A model generated the notes under the pieces. The model was not told where the DNA came from. It was given only the letters and a program-made list of their open reading frames with translations, and made no database searches. A stretch of DNA of 8,522 nt. Origin: Burkholderiales bacterium. GTDB lineage: Bacteria; Pseudomonadota; Gammaproteobacteria; Burkholderiales; Burkholderiaceae_C. The translations under genes and the position numbers were made by a program. Location: the NCBI GenBank assembly GCA_947458895.1, contig CANHBY010000030.1:1-8522 (forward strand), written 5' to 3'. Within the stretch, counting starts at the first letter, position 1, and every line of letters begins with the position of its first letter. Of the stretch, positions 7,311 to 8,522 are shown piece by piece.

Positions 7311-8354
7311 TTACTTCAAGGGCACAGCTTTACCAGCGGCGTCTTTCACGTTGACCCACTCTTTGCGCACGAGTGCCTTGACGGGGTCTGGCAACGGAAC
7401 GTACTCGAGCTCAGCCGCCATCTTGTCGCCGTTGTTGAAGGCCCAATCGAAGAACTTCAACGCCTGGGTGGCCTGCTCAGGCTTGTCCTGCAGCTGGTGC
7501 ATCATGATGAACGTGGCGCCAGACAGGGGCCAAGCCTCTTTGCCAGCCTGGTCTGTGAGCACTTGATAGAAGGTCTGGCTCCAATTGGCACCCGCCGCGG
7601 CTGCCTTGAAGTTCAGATCATCAGGCCGAACAAAATTTCCGTCCTTATTTTTGAGCATGGCGTACGTCATTTTATTCTGCTTGACGTAGGCGTATTCGAC
7701 ATAGCCAATCGAATTGGGCAATCGATTCACGTAGGCAGCCACGCCTTCATTGCCCTTGCCACCAGACCCCACGGGCCACTTTACCGAGGTGCCCTCACCG
7801 ACTTTGGCCTTCCATTCAGCATTCACCTTCGAGAGGTAGTTGGTGAAAATGAAGCTGGTGCCTGAACCATCAGCCCGGCTGACGACCTGAATGTCTTCAT
7901 CGGGAAACGCTACGGCTGGATTCAGGGCTTTCAGCGCTGGGTCACTCCATTTGGTAATTTTGCCCAGATAAATGTCGCCCAGCAATTGGCCGGTGAGCTT
8001 GACTTGGCCTGACTGAATGCCCTTGATGTTCAAGACAGGCACCACACCACCGATGACGACCGGGAATTGAACGAGGCCGTCCTTCTTCAGATCCTCATCA
8101 AGGAGGGGCATGTCAGAGGCGCCGAAATCTACAGTTTTGCCACGAATTTGACGCAGGCCAGCACCCGATCCTACCGACTGGTAGTTAATGCGAGCACCCG
8201 TGGCCTTGTTGTAGGCATCGGCCCACTTGGCATACAGGGGCGCCGGGAAGGTCGCGCCAGCGCCCGTCACCTCTTGAGCGAAAGCAACACTTGAAACGCC
8301 AGCGAGAGACGTCACCAGCAAAGCAGAGCGCAGAACCATTGAACTGTTAAACAT
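7311..8354 (-). CDS. pstS: Periplasmic phosphate-binding protein PstS
   Basis: Substrate-binding protein that captures phosphate in the periplasm and delivers it to PstC/PstA. The ATG at 8354 gives 347 residues, close to E. coli PstS. It begins with a signal peptide whose likely cleavage site is after AFA (about residue 26, VSSVAFA-QEV); there is no lipobox cysteine, so the mature protein is soluble. Binding-site segments are present: TGAGATFPAPLYAKW (about 30-44), YQSVGSGAG (58-66), DFGASDMPL (77-85) and RADGSGTSFIFTNYL (160-174). PVGSGGKGNEGVAAYV and NSIGYVEYAYV are also family hallmarks. The frame extends to a TTG at 8423, but that codon lies inside a Pho box and upstream of the likely -10, so it cannot be the start. 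It is the first gene of the cluster, directly behind the PhoB-controlled promoter. Confidence 0.97.
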   Translation of the reverse strand: MFNSSMVLRSALLVTSLAGVSSVAFAQEVTGAGATFPAPLYAKWADAYNKATGARINYQSVGSGAGLRQIRGKTVDFGASDMPLLDEDLKKDGLVQFPVVIGGVVPVLNIKGIQSGQVKLTGQLLGDIYLGKITKWSDPALKALNPAVAFPDEDIQVVSRADGSGTSFIFTNYLSKVNAEWKAKVGEGTSVKWPVGSGGKGNEGVAAYVNRLPNSIGYVEYAYVKQNKMTYAMLKNKDGNFVRPDDLNFKAAAAGANWSQTFYQVLTDQAGKEAWPLSGATFIMMHQLQDKPEQATQALKFFDWAFNNGDKMAAELEYVPLPDPVKALVRKEWVNVKDAAGKAVPLK

Positions 8355-8366
8355 GGTTTTAACCAA

Positions 8367-8372
8367 CCTTCC
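8367..8372 (-). promoter_or_regulatory. Probable pstS ribosome-binding site
   Basis: On the - strand this reads GGAAGG, twelve bases before the pstS ATG at 8354. The spacing is longer than the usual 5-9 bases, but no other Shine-Dalgarno-like sequence lies nearer, and the signal peptide starts correctly at this ATG. An alternative ATG at 8339 has no recognisable site. Confidence 0.45.
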
Positions 8373-8400
8373 TGAAACTGTTATTTTTACACCAGCCGCC

Positions 8401-8406
8401 ACTGTA
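8401..8406 (-). promoter_or_regulatory. Likely -10 element of the pstS promoter
   Basis: On the - strand this reads TACAGT, four of six matches to TATAAT, ten bases downstream of the last Pho box repeat. In known PhoB-activated promoters the Pho box takes the place of the -35 element at about this distance. Transcription would begin near 8394, leaving a leader of roughly 40 bases before pstS. Confidence 0.4.
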
Positions 8407-8416
8407 AAAGACCTTC

Positions 8417-8455
8417 GTGACAATCACATGACAAGACTCACGACCCATGTGACAA
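8417..8455 (-). promoter_or_regulatory. Pho box array (PhoB-binding sites) upstream of pstS
   Basis: PhoB recognises 7-bp CTGTCAT-like repeats spaced 11 bp apart. On the - strand, TTGTCAT (8434-8428), a 4-base spacer and TTGTCAC (8423-8417) make one complete box with exact 11-bp periodicity. A further perfect half-site, TTGTCAC, lies upstream at 8455-8449. A degenerate GTCGTGA (8444-8438) stands between, 11 bp from the upstream half-site but only 10 bp from the next. The array therefore looks like two tandem boxes with one base missing between them. Its position and orientation fit activation of pstS and, through it, the whole cluster. Confidence 0.8.
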
Positions 8456-8522
8456 GAGCTTGGCTGCTGAGTCTCGCACCTTGGATGTAACTCAATGAGG
8501 TCTCGAAGCATCATCAACCTGC

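Noticed and set aside
7095..7865. 256-codon open frame on the + strand opposite pstS and pstC
   Set aside because: It is antisense to two certain genes, matches no family I recognise, and is the kind of long shadow frame common in GC-rich coding DNA.
8355..8423. N-terminal extension of PstS from a TTG at 8423
   Set aside because: The TTG lies inside a Pho box repeat and upstream of the likely -10. The ATG at 8354 starts a proper signal peptide.
8468..8505. Imperfect direct repeat TGAGTCTCG / TGAGGTCTCG upstream of the Pho boxes
   Set aside because: Only two short imperfect copies, without PhoB-site spacing and not resembling a known operator.
1..8522. tRNA, rRNA, CRISPR array, insertion sequence or attachment site
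   Set aside because: No repeat-spacer pattern, transposase, terminal inverted repeats or tRNA-like folds were seen; the genes are contiguous and intact.

Overview
This window holds a complete phosphate-starvation (Pho) cluster and, at its left edge, the 3' part of an unrelated membrane-protein gene. The order pstS-pstC-pstA-pstB-phoU-phoB-phoR on one strand, the moderately high GC content and the near-Escherichia-like Pst proteins suggest a betaproteobacterium, probably Burkholderiales and perhaps Comamonadaceae. That placement is an inference from gene order and protein style; no 16S rRNA or other marker gene is present.

Layout: bases 1-1502 (+ strand) encode a 5'-truncated polytopic membrane protein resembling ArnT-type family 39 glycosyltransferases. 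It converges on phoR across a 65-bp gap (1503-1567) that holds only a weak terminator candidate. From 8354 down to 1568 everything reads on the - strand: pstS (periplasmic phosphate-binding protein), pstC and pstA (permease subunits), pstB (ATPase), phoU (negative regulator), phoB (response regulator) and phoR (sensor kinase). Spacing is tight (a 4-bp overlap for pstC/pstA, 15 bp for pstA/pstB, 40 bp for pstB/phoU, 48 bp for phoU/phoB, 34 bp for phoB/phoR). The exception is pstS/pstC, whose roughly 93-bp gap carries a near-ideal intrinsic-terminator hairpin. Upstream of pstS (8355-8522) lies a PhoB-binding region with three TTGTCA-type repeats and a plausible -10 element. Bases 8456-8522 show no gene and no further element I can support.

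How it works together: PstS captures phosphate in the periplasm, PstC/PstA form the channel and PstB powers it. With PhoU, the transporter reports phosphate supply to PhoR, which phosphorylates PhoB. PhoB~P then binds the Pho boxes in front of pstS, closing an autoregulatory loop over the whole cluster. The pstS-pstC hairpin probably gives more PstS than membrane components.

I found no undescribed system. All seven Pho genes are intact with canonical motifs. The points most worth a second look are the pstS-pstC hairpin, the irregular spacing of the Pho boxes, and an extra N-terminal hydrophobic segment on PstA.
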